A DNA stretch of 63,852 nt from JBGAQP01 sp044220635 (GTDB lineage: Bacteria > Pseudomonadota > Gammaproteobacteria > Burkholderiales > Usitatibacteraceae), in the NCBI GenBank assembly GCA_044220635.1, contig JBGAQP010000024.1, positions 1 to 63,852 of the forward strand, read 5' to 3'. Below, in pieces: positions 8,436 through 16,313 of this stretch. Numbering within the stretch: position 1 is the stretch's first letter; each line of letters opens with the position of its first letter. The notes under the pieces were generated by a model. That model was not told the DNA's origin. It saw only the letters and a program-made list of their open reading frames with translations, and did not search any database. A program made the translations under genes and the position numbers.

Positions 8436-8930
8436 ATGGAAACCATCTTCTACTTCTTCCTCGCCGCCATCGTCGTCGCCATCGGCGTGCTCGGCACGAT
8501 CCTGCCCGCGATTCCCGGCGTCGTCCTCGTCTTCGCCGGGCTCTTCATCGCCGCGTGGGCCGAGCAGTTCACGCGCGTGGGCTGGGTCGGCCTGCTCGCG
8601 ATCGGGGCGCTGGGCGCGCTCGCCCTGCTCCTCGACTTCGTCGCCTCTCTCCTGGGGGCCAAGCGGGCGGGGGCGAGCCCCCAGGCGCTCGTGGGCGCCA
8701 CGCTCGGCGCGCTCCTCGGGCTCGTCTTCGGGATCGTGGGCCTCATCCTCGGGCCCTTCGTGGGCGCGGTGATCGGGGAGTACATCGCGCGGCGCAAGCT
8801 CGAGCAGGCCGCGAAGGTGGGGTTCGGAACCTGGCTGGGGCTGCTCTTCGCCGCGGTGACGAAGATCGTCCTCGCGTTCCTGATGATCGCGACCTTCTTC
8901 GCCTTCTATTTCCTGAGCGCCCCCAAGTAA
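8436..8930 (+). CDS. DUF456 family membrane protein
   Basis: A 164-residue hydrophobic protein of the DUF456 family, function unknown. It has four to six predicted membrane helices. Glycine-rich conserved segments include LGTILPAIPGVVLVFAGLF near residue 18, FVASLLGAKRAGAS near 67 and GLILGPFVGAVIGEY near 100. The ATG at 8436 is preceded by a 41-base gap after the spermidine-synthase-like gene and leaves the whole family N-terminus intact. It is probably the last gene of the plus-strand set and ends facing the kinase gene. Confidence 0.85.
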   Translation: METIFYFFLAAIVVAIGVLGTILPAIPGVVLVFAGLFIAAWAEQFTRVGWVGLLAIGALGALALLLDFVASLLGAKRAGASPQALVGATLGALLGLVFGIVGLILGPFVGAVIGEYIARRKLEQAAKVGFGTWLGLLFAAVTKIVLAFLMIATFFAFYFLSAPK

Positions 8931-8946
8931 TCCAGGCAGCGGGAAC

Positions 8947-8982
8947 GGTGTTCGACCGGACGACCCGCCGCCGGTCGACACC
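8947..8982. terminator. Long hairpin between convergent genes
   Basis: An imperfect 12-bp stem, GGTG(T)TCGACCGG pairing with CCGGTCGACACC, with an 11-base loop. It fills the 72-base gap between the stops of the DUF456 gene (plus) and the kinase gene (minus). No clear T-tract follows on either strand, so it may end transcription only weakly or protect 3' ends. Confidence 0.45.
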
Positions 8983-9002
8983 CAGGGGCGGGACCGCGCC
9001 CC

Positions 9003-10286
9003 TCAGGACATGACGGCGAGCTGCTGGTTGGCGGTCTCGAGGCGCTCGACGAGGGTGTTGAGGAAGCGCTCGTCGAAGAGGCGGCGGCAGCTGAGCGAGG
9101 AGGCGCGCAGGTCCTCGGCGCGGATCTTGATGACGATGCAGTCCGAGGTCGTCGTGACCGTCGCGGAGCGGTGCGGCGCGTCCTTGTGGGCGAGGTAGGA
9201 CATCTCGCCGAAGCAATCGCCCGCCGAGAGGACGTTGAGCGTGCGCTTGCCGCGCGTGACCCGCACGTAGCCGCCGGCGAGGATGAAGAACGAGTCGCCG
9301 TGGTCGCCTTCCTTGATCAGCGCGGTGTCGGGCTTGAACTTCGCCCACTTGCTGATGCGCAGCACCTCCCAGAGCTCGTTCTCGGGGAACTCGCGGAAGA
9401 AGGGCAGCGTGCGCGCGAGGCTGAAGCGCTCCGTGTCCGACTGCCCGCGCCTCTCCTCGGCCTTCGCCTCGTGCTTCCAGGTCTCGGCGAGCGCCTGGCC
9501 GAACTCCTCCCAGCTCGCGAAGCGCTTCGCCGGGTCCTTGGAGATCGCCTTCATCACGATCGCGTCGAGCTCCGGGGAAAGACCCTGCCGGTGCGCGCTC
9601 GGCGGCTCGGGCTCGGTGTTCACGATCTGGTAGATCACGCTCATCGTGTTGGCGCCCGTGAACGGGAGCCGCGCGGTAAGCAGGTAGTACATCACCACGC
9701 CGAGCGCGTAGATGTCCGAGAGGTGGGAGGCCTGGGCCGCACCCGTGACGAGCTCCGGTGCCATGTAGGCGGGCGAGCCCACGTTGGTGATGATCGTGCG
9801 GTCCGAGACCTTGTTGATCGCGGCCCCGAAGTCCGCGATCTTGATGTCGGTGCCGTCGAGGTGGAGGATGTTGCCGGGCTTGAGGTCGCGGTGCGTGAGC
9901 CCGAGCGACTGCGCGAAGGCGAGCGCCCGCACGCACTTGAACATGATCTCGGCGACTTCGCGCGGCTCGAGCAGCGTCTCGGGCTGGCAGAACTTCTCGA
10001 GGGTGCCGCCCTCGACGAACTCCATCACGATGTAGCTGAAGTCGTCCTCGACCACCGCGTCGTAGATCTGCACGATGTGCGGGTGGTTCAGCTTGCCCGC
10101 GAGCGCGGCCTCGTTCATGAACATGCTGCGGTAGAACGCCCCGTCCTCGCTCGACTTCAGCGCCTCGGGGAACGCGACCTTGATCGCGACCTTGCGCTTC
10201 GCGAACGGGTCCTCCGCGAGGTAGACCTTGCCGGAGGCGCCGCGGCCGAGCTCGCGGATGACCTGGTACTTGCCGATGTTCTGCAT
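9003..10286 (-). CDS. Serine/threonine protein kinase with C-terminal cyclic-nucleotide-binding domain
   Basis: A 427-residue soluble Hanks-type kinase. The kinase domain (about 7-270) is complete: GRGASGKV nucleotide loop at 14-21, VAIK lysine at 36, HRDLKPGN catalytic loop at 132-139, DFG at 152-154, and the APE-like MAPE segment. Residues about 300-415 form a cNMP-binding (Crp-type) domain with a recognisable phosphate-binding cassette, GEMSYL followed by RSATV. There is no membrane segment, unlike PknB-type sensors. The arrangement resembles eukaryotic PKG in having both modules on one chain, though in the opposite order, and suggests kinase activity or targeting gated by cAMP or another nucleotide. 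The aldehyde dehydrogenase gene ends 10 bases before its start, so the two may share a transcript. Confidence 0.93.
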   Translation of the reverse strand: MQNIGKYQVIRELGRGASGKVYLAEDPFAKRKVAIKVAFPEALKSSEDGAFYRSMFMNEAALAGKLNHPHIVQIYDAVVEDDFSYIVMEFVEGGTLEKFCQPETLLEPREVAEIMFKCVRALAFAQSLGLTHRDLKPGNILHLDGTDIKIADFGAAINKVSDRTIITNVGSPAYMAPELVTGAAQASHLSDIYALGVVMYYLLTARLPFTGANTMSVIYQIVNTEPEPPSAHRQGLSPELDAIVMKAISKDPAKRFASWEEFGQALAETWKHEAKAEERRGQSDTERFSLARTLPFFREFPENELWEVLRISKWAKFKPDTALIKEGDHGDSFFILAGGYVRVTRGKRTLNVLSAGDCFGEMSYLAHKDAPHRSATVTTTSDCIVIKIRAEDLRASSLSCRRLFDERFLNTLVERLETANQQLAVMS

Positions 10287-10296
10287 TGTCGTCCCG

Positions 10297-11769
10297 TCAG
10301 CCGTGCTTGATGGCCACGGTCTTCAAAGTGGTGAAGCCCAGAAGCCCCGCCCATCCCTTCTCGCGGCCGTGGCCGCTCCTCTTCACGCCGCCGAAGGGCA
10401 GCTCCACGCCGCCGCCCGCGCCGTAGTCGTTCACGAACACCTGCCCGGAGCGCAGCGCCTTCGCGAGCCGCAGCTGGCGCGCGCCGTCCTTCGTCCACAC
10501 GCCCGCGACGAGCCCGTAGGGCGTGCCGTTGGCGAGGCGGACTGCCTCGGCCTCGTCCGCGAAGGGCATCGCCACGAGCACCGGGCCGAAGACCTCCTCC
10601 TGCGCGATCGGGTGATCGGGCGGCACGTCCGCGAAGAGCATCGGCGGGTGGTAGAAGCCGCCCTCGGGGGCGTCCGCGCCGACCTTGCCCTGCGCCGCGA
10701 GCCTCACGCCGTCCTCGGTCGCGCGGCGCACGTAGCCGCGCACGCGCTCGAGCTGCTTCGCGTTCACGAGCGGCCCCAGCGAAGGGTCGCGCTCCGCCAC
10801 GCCGCAGTTCATCGCCGAGATCCGCTCGCCGACCTTCGCGAGCACCGCCTCGTACGCGGAGCGCTCGACGAGCAGGCGGCTGCCCGCGCTGCAGGTCTGC
10901 CCCGCGTTCTGCACGATCGCGTTCACGATCACCGGCACGGCGGCCTCGAGGTCCGCGTCCGCGAAGACGATCTGCGGGCTCTTGCCGCCGAGCTCGAGCG
11001 TCACGGGGCAGTGGTGCGCGGCCGCGGCCTGGGAGACGAGGGTCCCGGTGGCGGGCGAGCCCGTGAAGGAGATGTGGTCGATGCCCGGGTGCGCGCAGAG
11101 CGCCGCGCCCGCCTCGGGGCCGTAGCCCGTCACGACGTTGAGCGCGCCTTCGGGGAAGCCGGACTCGAGCGCGAGCTGCGCGATCTCGAGCAGTCCCAGG
11201 CTCGCGTCCTCGGGCGGCTTCACGACGCAGGCGTTGCCCGCGGCGAGCGAGGCGCCGACGCTGCGCCCGAAGATCTGGGACGGATAGTTCCAGGGGATGA
11301 TGTGGCCCGTCACGCCGAAGGGCACGCGCAGCACCATCACCGCGTAGCCCGGGGTGTAGGGCAGCACCTCGCCCGCGAGCTTGTCGCAGGCGCCGGCGTA
11401 GTACTCGAAGTAGCGCGCCGTGGCGGCGATATCGCGCTTCGCCTGCGAGAGGGGCTTGCCGACGTCGCGCGATTCGATGCGCGCGAGCCGGTCCGCGTCC
11501 CGGGCGAGCAGGTAGGAGAGCTTGGTGAGCAGCCGCCCGCGTTCGGCGGGGGCGAGCGCGCCCCAGGCGCCCTCGAAGGCCTTGCGCGCCGCGCGCACCG
11601 CGAGGTCGATTTCCGCCGCCCCTCCGCGCGCGATCTCGGCGAAGACCTCGCCCGTGCTCGGATCGACCACGGGGATCGTGCGAGCGCCGGCCGGCGCCAC
11701 CCAGGCGTTGGCGATGAAGTGGCGGGCGAGGCTGTGCGCCGTGAGAGGAAGGTCGCCGGGCTTGTTCAT
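10297..11769 (-). CDS. Aldehyde dehydrogenase family protein
   Basis: NAD(P)-dependent oxidation of an aldehyde to a carboxylic acid; 490 residues, the normal length. The Rossmann segment has HIIPWNYPSQIFGRSV near residue 145, the general-base glutamate sits in LELGGKSPQIVF near 248, and the catalytic cysteine in NAGQTCSAGSR near 285. EEVFGPVL and SGQVFVNDYGAGGG follow. ATG 11767-11769 was preferred to an in-frame TTG six codons upstream. The substrate cannot be told from sequence; gamma-aminobutyraldehyde, betaine aldehyde and aromatic aldehyde dehydrogenases share these motifs. It is followed 10 bases later by the kinase gene. Confidence 0.93.
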   Translation of the reverse strand: MNKPGDLPLTAHSLARHFIANAWVAPAGARTIPVVDPSTGEVFAEIARGGAAEIDLAVRAARKAFEGAWGALAPAERGRLLTKLSYLLARDADRLARIESRDVGKPLSQAKRDIAATARYFEYYAGACDKLAGEVLPYTPGYAVMVLRVPFGVTGHIIPWNYPSQIFGRSVGASLAAGNACVVKPPEDASLGLLEIAQLALESGFPEGALNVVTGYGPEAGAALCAHPGIDHISFTGSPATGTLVSQAAAAHHCPVTLELGGKSPQIVFADADLEAAVPVIVNAIVQNAGQTCSAGSRLLVERSAYEAVLAKVGERISAMNCGVAERDPSLGPLVNAKQLERVRGYVRRATEDGVRLAAQGKVGADAPEGGFYHPPMLFADVPPDHPIAQEEVFGPVLVAMPFADEAEAVRLANGTPYGLVAGVWTKDGARQLRLAKALRSGQVFVNDYGAGGGVELPFGGVKRSGHGREKGWAGLLGFTTLKTVAIKHG

Positions 11770-11880
11770 TGTCGGGCCCCGGTTCAATCGGCCGGGTAGC
11801 CCCGATTATCCCCGAAGTCGGCCCCCCGTCTCCATCGCCCGGCTGCGGAATATTCCGCAGTCGTGCCCACCCTCGACCCC

Positions 11881-11929
11881 GTGTTACAGCCTTTAAATGG
11901 GGACAGTCCCCATTTATTGGATGTAACAG
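11881..11929. repeat. REP-like palindromic repeat, solitary copy
   Basis: A 21-bp palindrome with 10-bp arms (AAATGGGGAC and GTCCCCATTT around one A, 11895-11915), flanked on the left by TGTTACAG and on the right by TGTAACAG. The same unit occurs as inverted pairs near 22.3 kb and 44.4 kb. It lies in the 177-base gap between the TPR gene stop and the aldehyde dehydrogenase start. I see no other gene in that gap. Confidence 0.85.
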
Positions 11930-11946
11930 AGAAGGGGGCTAGGGGG

Positions 11947-13044
11947 CTAGGGGATGAGGAAGGCGCGGAGCTGGGCGCGGGTCTGGTCGCAGGCGTGGGA
12001 GAACTCGGCGGACTCGGCCGCGGCGCGCTCGCGCCAGCGGCGCTCCCCCAGCTCGTCGCCGGCGCGGGCGTGGACCTCGGCGAGGCCCCGGCAAGCCTCG
12101 GCGATGCGCTCCGAGGGCCGCAGGGCGCTGGCGACCTCGTGGGCTTCCCGCCAGGCTTCGAGCGCGCCCTGGACATCCCCGAGGCCCAGCCGGGAACGGC
12201 CCAGCCCTGCGAGGGCCATGGCGAGGGGGGCCGAGAGGCCCGTCTCCCGCGCGGCCCGGACCGCCGAGCCGAAATGCTCCGCCGCCCACCGCGAATCGCC
12301 CCGAAGGGCGCAGGTCTGGGCGCGGATCGCGAAGGCGTCGACCTGCACCGCGAGATTGCCCTCGCCCCGGGCGGACTCGAGCGCCTTCCAGGCCAGCGAT
12401 TCCGCCTCCTCGCACTCGAGCTCGAGGCGCTCGCGGTCCCCCGCCAGCGCGAGGGCGGCGGCGCGCTTGCGGTGCACGTTGGCGAGGTTGGTGATGACGC
12501 GCGCGGGACTGGTCGAGTCCCCGCTCTGGCGCACGAGCAGGAAGGCGCGGGCGACCTGAACGGCCGCCGCGTCGAAATTCCCGGAATCGCCCAGCACGAT
12601 GCCGAGCGCGATGCGGGCCCTCGCCTCCAGCCTCGCGTCGCCCTCCTCCCGCGCCCGCTCGAGGCATTCCTCGAGATACGTCTTCGCCTGCGGGAGGATG
12701 CCCAGCCGGAACGCGGAGGTGGCGATGGTGACGAGCGCGTGGCCGTGGATCGCGCGCGCGCCGAGCTTGCGGGCGAGGACGCAGGCATCGATGCCCGCGG
12801 CGACCGCGGCCATGAGGTCGCCGCGGATGCCGTGGACGGTGGCCGCGGCGTTGAGCGCGGCGAGCTCCCCCGAGGGGAGCGCGAGGCCCTGGGCCTGGCG
12901 GTGGGCCTGCAGCGCGAGGGCGAGGCCGCCGCGGATGTCGCCCGCACGCGCGCGGTCGACCGCCTTCGTCGCGGCGGCGGCGATGGCGCGCTCGTCGGCG
13001 AGCGCCTCGGGGGGAAGGGGCGGAAGCTTGGTGTGGGGCGCCAT
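11947..13044 (-). CDS. Tetratricopeptide-repeat-like alpha-solenoid protein
   Basis: A 365-residue, alanine- and arginine-rich, wholly helical protein. Repeating 35-40-residue helix pairs are visible, with TPR-like positions such as ALVTIATSAFRLGILPQAKTY near 105, RIALGIVLGDSGNFDAAAVQ near 145 and ALAGLGRSRLGLGDVQGALE near 285. There is no signal peptide or membrane segment, so it is probably a cytoplasmic scaffold or binding protein. I cannot name a specific function. Transcription runs toward the repeat at 11881-11929, and the neighbouring fhs gene is on the same strand behind a hairpin. Confidence 0.78.
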   Translation of the reverse strand: MAPHTKLPPLPPEALADERAIAAAATKAVDRARAGDIRGGLALALQAHRQAQGLALPSGELAALNAAATVHGIRGDLMAAVAAGIDACVLARKLGARAIHGHALVTIATSAFRLGILPQAKTYLEECLERAREEGDARLEARARIALGIVLGDSGNFDAAAVQVARAFLLVRQSGDSTSPARVITNLANVHRKRAAALALAGDRERLELECEEAESLAWKALESARGEGNLAVQVDAFAIRAQTCALRGDSRWAAEHFGSAVRAARETGLSAPLAMALAGLGRSRLGLGDVQGALEAWREAHEVASALRPSERIAEACRGLAEVHARAGDELGERRWRERAAAESAEFSHACDQTRAQLRAFLIP

Positions 13045-13073
13045 GGGTCCGGGTAGGTCCCTGAAAAGACGAA

Positions 13074-13094
13074 CCCGCCCCGGGTGGGGGCGGG
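13074..13094 (-). terminator. GC-rich hairpin between fhs and the TPR gene
   Basis: CCCGCCCC pairs with GGGGCGGG across a five-base loop in the 94-base gap between the fhs stop and the TPR protein start. No strong T-run follows. It is likely a transcription terminator or attenuator for fhs. Confidence 0.45.
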
Positions 13095-13138
13095 CCGTCC
13101 TGCGATTCAGCGCGCGATTCTACGCGAAACGACGCGGG

Positions 13139-14809
13139 TCAGAACAGGCCGACGATCTTCCCGTTCCCGTCCACGTCGATGGCGCAGGCCGAGGGCACCT
13201 TGGGAAGCCCCGGCATGGTCATGATGTCGCCGCAGATCATGACGACGAACTCCGCCCCCGCGGCGAGGCGCACCTCGCGGACGTTCACCACGTGCCCGGA
13301 GGGCGCGCCCCGCAGTTGCGGGTCCGTGGAGAACGAGTACTGGGTCTTCGCCACGCACACCGGGTAGTGGCCGTAGCCGGACTCCTGCAGGCGCTTGATC
13401 TGGCCGCGCACCTTGGAATCCGCCGTGATGTCGGAGGCGCCGTAGATCTTGGTGGCGATCGCCTTCATCTTGTCCCAGAGGGGGGCCGCCTCCTCGTAGA
13501 CGAACTTGAAGCTGTTGGGCTGCTCGCAGAGCGCCACGACCTCCTTCGCCACGTCCACCGCGCCCTTGCCGCCCTCGGCCCAGTGGCGCGCGAGGATCAC
13601 CTTCGCGCCGTGGTGCGCGAGCTTGTCCATCAGCAGCTTCACCTCCGCGTCCGTGTCCTCCGTGCGGTGATTGATCGACACCACGCACGGCAACCCGTAG
13701 TTGTTGCGGATGTTGTTCACGTGGCGCTCGATGTTCGTGATGCCCTTCGCGAGCGCCTCGAGGTTGGGCTTTCCCAGCTCCTTCACGTCGATGCCGCCGT
13801 GGTACTTGAGCGCGCGGATCGTGGCCACCAGCACCACCGCCGCGGGCTTGAGCCCCGCCTTGCGGCACTTGATGTCGACGAACTTCTCCGCGCCGAGGTC
13901 CGCGCCGAAACCCGCTTCCGTCACCACGTAGTCGCCGAGCTTGAGCGCCGTCTGCGTGGCGAGCACCGAGTTGCAGCCGTGGGCGATGTTGGCGAAGGGG
14001 CCGCCGTGGATGAACGCGGGCGTGTGCTCGAGCGTCTGCACGAGGTTCGGGGCGAGCGCGTCCTTGAGGAGGGCGGCCATCGCGCCGTGGCACTTGAGGT
14101 CGCGCGCGAGGATCGGCTTCTGGTCCTTGGTGTAGCCGCACACGATCTTGCCGAGGCGCTCCTTCAAGTCCGCGAGGCTCGTGGCGAGGCAGAAGATCGC
14201 CATCACCTCGGAGGCGACGACGATGTCGAAGCCGTCCTCGCGGGGAAAGCCGTTCGCGGGGCCGCCGAGCGCCACGGTGATCTGCCTGAGCGCCCGGTCG
14301 TTCATGTCCATCACGCGCTTCCACGCGATGCGCCGGACGTCGAAGCCGAGCTCGTTGCCGTGGTTGATGTGGTTGTCGATCATCGCCGCGAGCAGGTTGT
14401 TCGCGAGCGCGATGGCGTTGAAGTCGCCGGTGAAGTGCAGGTTGATGTCCTCCATCGGCACCACCTGCGCGTAGCCGCCGCCCGCCGCCCCCCCCTTCAT
14501 CCCGAACACCGGGCCGAGGGAGGGCTCGCGCAGGCAGATGACGACCTTCTTGCCAAGGTGGTTCAGCGCGTCTCCCAAGCCCACCGTGGTCGTGGTCTTG
14601 CCCTCGCCCGCGGGCGTGGGGCTGATGGCGGTGACAAGGATCAGCTTGCCGTCGGGCTTCGTCTTCAGCGAATCGACGTACTCGAGCGCGACCTTGGCCT
14701 TCGTGTGGCCGTAGGGCGAGATCGCCTCCGTGGGAATGCCGAGCTTTCCGGCGATTTCGCCGATGGGCTTGATCTTCGCCTTCTGGGCGATCTCGATGTC
14801 CGACAGCAT
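13139..14809 (-). CDS. fhs: Formate-tetrahydrofolate ligase
   Basis: ATP-dependent joining of formate to tetrahydrofolate to give 10-formyl-THF, feeding one-carbon metabolism. It has 556 residues, the standard length. The ATP-binding loop PTPAGEGKTTTTVGL is near residue 65. LREPSLGPVFGMKGGAAGGG near 93 and HFTGDFNAI near 124 are typical family motifs, and IHGGPFANIAHGCNS is near 262. It stands alone between an upstream leader holding paired palindromes and possible activator sites (14829-14948) and a downstream hairpin. Next to glycolate/glyoxylate genes it could help use C1 units from glyoxylate or serine, but that link is inference. Confidence 0.97.
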   Translation of the reverse strand: MLSDIEIAQKAKIKPIGEIAGKLGIPTEAISPYGHTKAKVALEYVDSLKTKPDGKLILVTAISPTPAGEGKTTTTVGLGDALNHLGKKVVICLREPSLGPVFGMKGGAAGGGYAQVVPMEDINLHFTGDFNAIALANNLLAAMIDNHINHGNELGFDVRRIAWKRVMDMNDRALRQITVALGGPANGFPREDGFDIVVASEVMAIFCLATSLADLKERLGKIVCGYTKDQKPILARDLKCHGAMAALLKDALAPNLVQTLEHTPAFIHGGPFANIAHGCNSVLATQTALKLGDYVVTEAGFGADLGAEKFVDIKCRKAGLKPAAVVLVATIRALKYHGGIDVKELGKPNLEALAKGITNIERHVNNIRNNYGLPCVVSINHRTEDTDAEVKLLMDKLAHHGAKVILARHWAEGGKGAVDVAKEVVALCEQPNSFKFVYEEAAPLWDKMKAIATKIYGASDITADSKVRGQIKRLQESGYGHYPVCVAKTQYSFSTDPQLRGAPSGHVVNVREVRLAAGAEFVVMICGDIMTMPGLPKVPSACAIDVDGNGKIVGLF

Positions 14810-14828
14810 GTGGGCTCCTCGGTGGGAT

Positions 14829-14877
14829 CGGGGCCAGGCCCCGGCTTGCGATTCCTGAAATCGGGGTCGGACCCCGA
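14829..14877. repeat. Pair of odd-length GGGG/CCCC palindromes in the fhs leader
   Basis: CGGGGCC-A-GGCCCCG (14829-14843) and TCGGGGTC-G-GACCCCGA (14861-14877), 17 bases apart, just upstream of the fhs start. Both have perfect arms around one central base, the same design as the GGGGAC repeats elsewhere in the window but with different arms. They could be a second REP-like family, or RNA hairpins in the fhs leader. Confidence 0.7.
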
Positions 14878-14888
14878 GGTTTTGCGGC

Positions 14889-14948
14889 AGTATAGGGACG
14901 CCCGATTTTTCCCGGCCTTGACTCGGGTCAAGGCTTGACCGCCGTCAA
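14889..14948 (-). promoter_or_regulatory. Tandem FNR/CRP-like dyads with a good -10 element
   Basis: Two dyads of the form TTGAC-N4-GTCAA lie at 14918-14931 and 14935-14948, 17 bases centre to centre. On the minus strand TATACT (14894-14889) is a near-consensus -10 placed 33 bases from the centre of the nearer dyad, with no -35 hexamer at 17 bases. This is the layout of a class II activator promoter reading toward fhs. For the plus-strand SnoaL gene (ATG 14960) the same dyads would overlap any promoter and act negatively. The match to the FNR/FixK consensus (TTGAT-N4-ATCAA) is good but not exact. Confidence 0.5.
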
Positions 14949-14959
14949 GGAACGCGACC

Positions 14960-15433
14960 ATGCACCCGCACGAGAGCCTCATCCGCGATTTCTACGCCGC
15001 CTTCGCCCGGCGCGACGCCGAGGGCATGGCACGCTGCTACCACCCGGAGATCTTCTTCTCGGACCCCGTGTTCCAGAAGCTCCGGGGCGAGGCCGCGGGC
15101 GACATGTGGCGGATGCTCCTCGCTCGCGCCACCGACCTCGAGGTCACGCTCGACGAGGCCTCCGCGGACGACGATGGCGGCCGCGCGCATTGGACCGCGC
15201 GTTACACCTTCAGCAGGACGGGCCGGCAGGTGGTCAACCGCATCGAGGCGCTCTTCGCCTTCCGCGACGGGAAGATCGTGCGCCACTTCGACCACTTCTC
15301 CTTCTGGTGCTGGGCCTCGCAGGCGCTCGGGCCGCTCGGGGCCGCGCTCGGCTGGTTCGCGCCGCTCAAGTGGAAGGTGCGCAAGGACGCGGCGAAGGGG
15401 CTGGAGCTGTTCCAGGCGCGCAAGGGCGCCTGA
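14960..15433 (+). CDS. SnoaL/NTF2-like fold protein
   Basis: A 157-residue protein of the nuclear transport factor 2 / SnoaL-like superfamily. Typical features are the opening helix SLIRDFYAAFARRDAEGMARCYH, the EIFFSDPVF strand, and a C-terminal strand series FAFRDGKIVRHFDHFSFW. After residue 115 it continues into a tryptophan- and alanine-rich tail that is less conserved. Such proteins bind or isomerise small hydrophobic ligands, but many have no known function, and I cannot assign a substrate. It is a single gene converging on the EamA transporter gene with 13 bases between the stops. Start ATG 14960 is 11 bases after a dyad repeat. Confidence 0.82.
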   Translation: MHPHESLIRDFYAAFARRDAEGMARCYHPEIFFSDPVFQKLRGEAAGDMWRMLLARATDLEVTLDEASADDDGGRAHWTARYTFSRTGRQVVNRIEALFAFRDGKIVRHFDHFSFWCWASQALGPLGAALGWFAPLKWKVRKDAAKGLELFQARKGA

Positions 15434-15446
15434 TGCGCCGACTCCG

Positions 15447-16313
15447 TCAGCGGCGAAGGATGATGGCGTTGCCCGCGACGGAGACGGCGATGCCTGCCCA
15501 GGTGAGGGCCTGCCAGCGGAAGCCCTCGAAGAAGGACGAGATCACGAGCGCGACGATGGGCACCATCACGCCGATGTAGCCGGCGCGCGCGGCGCCGATG
15601 CGCTTGAGGAGCGTGAGGTAGCCCGCGAAGGCGACGATGGAGCCGAGGATCGCGAGATAGACGAGCGAGAGCACGTACGGTGCCGTGGCCTCGAATCCCA
15701 GGGGCTCGCCCACGGCGAGGGTCCATGCGAGCGAGAAGACCGCCCCGTAGAGCATGCCCCAGGCCATCGTCTGCCAGATCGGCAGGCCCGCGTCCTGGTT
15801 GCGGTGCGCGGCGATGCTGGACAGGGCGGAGACCACGACGGCGATGGCGGTGAAGAACGCGCCGAGCGCCGTCGAGCGGTCGTCGCGCAGGTGCGCGAAC
15901 TCCGGCCAGAAGACGAGCGTGATGCCGGCGATGCCCAGGAGCGACCCCACCCAGACGCGCCGCGACATCGGCTGGCCGAAGAAGAGGTGCATCCCGAGGC
16001 CGTTCAGGAGCGGGCTCGCGGAGTAGCCCACCGCCACGAGCCCCGAGACCACGTGCTGCTCGGCGTAGTACACGAAGACGTAGCTCACGCTGAACATCAG
16101 GATGCCCTGCAGCGCGATCCATGCGTGCTCGCGCGCCTTGTAGGCGAGGGGCAGCCCGCGCGCGAGGCACCAGGCGAAGAGGAGCGCCGAGGCGAGGAGG
16201 AACCGGTAGAAGACGCTCGCCTCGGGCGCCACCTTCCCGAGCTGGAAGGTGATCGCGAGCCAGGTCGAGCCCCAGATCGCGACGCAGGCCGCGAAGATCT
16301 GGAGGTTGGTCAA
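15447..16313 (-). CDS. EamA/DMT family transporter
   Basis: A 288-residue inner-membrane protein with ten predicted helices in two EamA repeats (about 5-135 and 150-286). The first repeat begins FAACVAIWGSTWLAITFQLG and the second ends AGIAVSVAGNAIILRR. It is likely to export metabolites or amino acids. Translation most plausibly starts at a TTG that overlaps the TGA of the oligopeptidase gene (TTGA); no ATG or GTG exists near the family N-terminus. Coupling to the upstream gene therefore seems likely. Confidence 0.87.
   Translation of the reverse strand: MTNLQIFAACVAIWGSTWLAITFQLGKVAPEASVFYRFLLASALLFAWCLARGLPLAYKAREHAWIALQGILMFSVSYVFVYYAEQHVVSGLVAVGYSASPLLNGLGMHLFFGQPMSRRVWVGSLLGIAGITLVFWPEFAHLRDDRSTALGAFFTAIAVVVSALSSIAAHRNQDAGLPIWQTMAWGMLYGAVFSLAWTLAVGEPLGFEATAPYVLSLVYLAILGSIVAFAGYLTLLKRIGAARAGYIGVMVPIVALVISSFFEGFRWQALTWAGIAVSVAGNAIILRR

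Noticed and set aside
12599..14938. 779-codon plus-strand open frame across fhs and the TPR gene
   Set aside because: Antisense to a textbook formate-THF ligase; composition is low-complexity and it has no recognisable domain.
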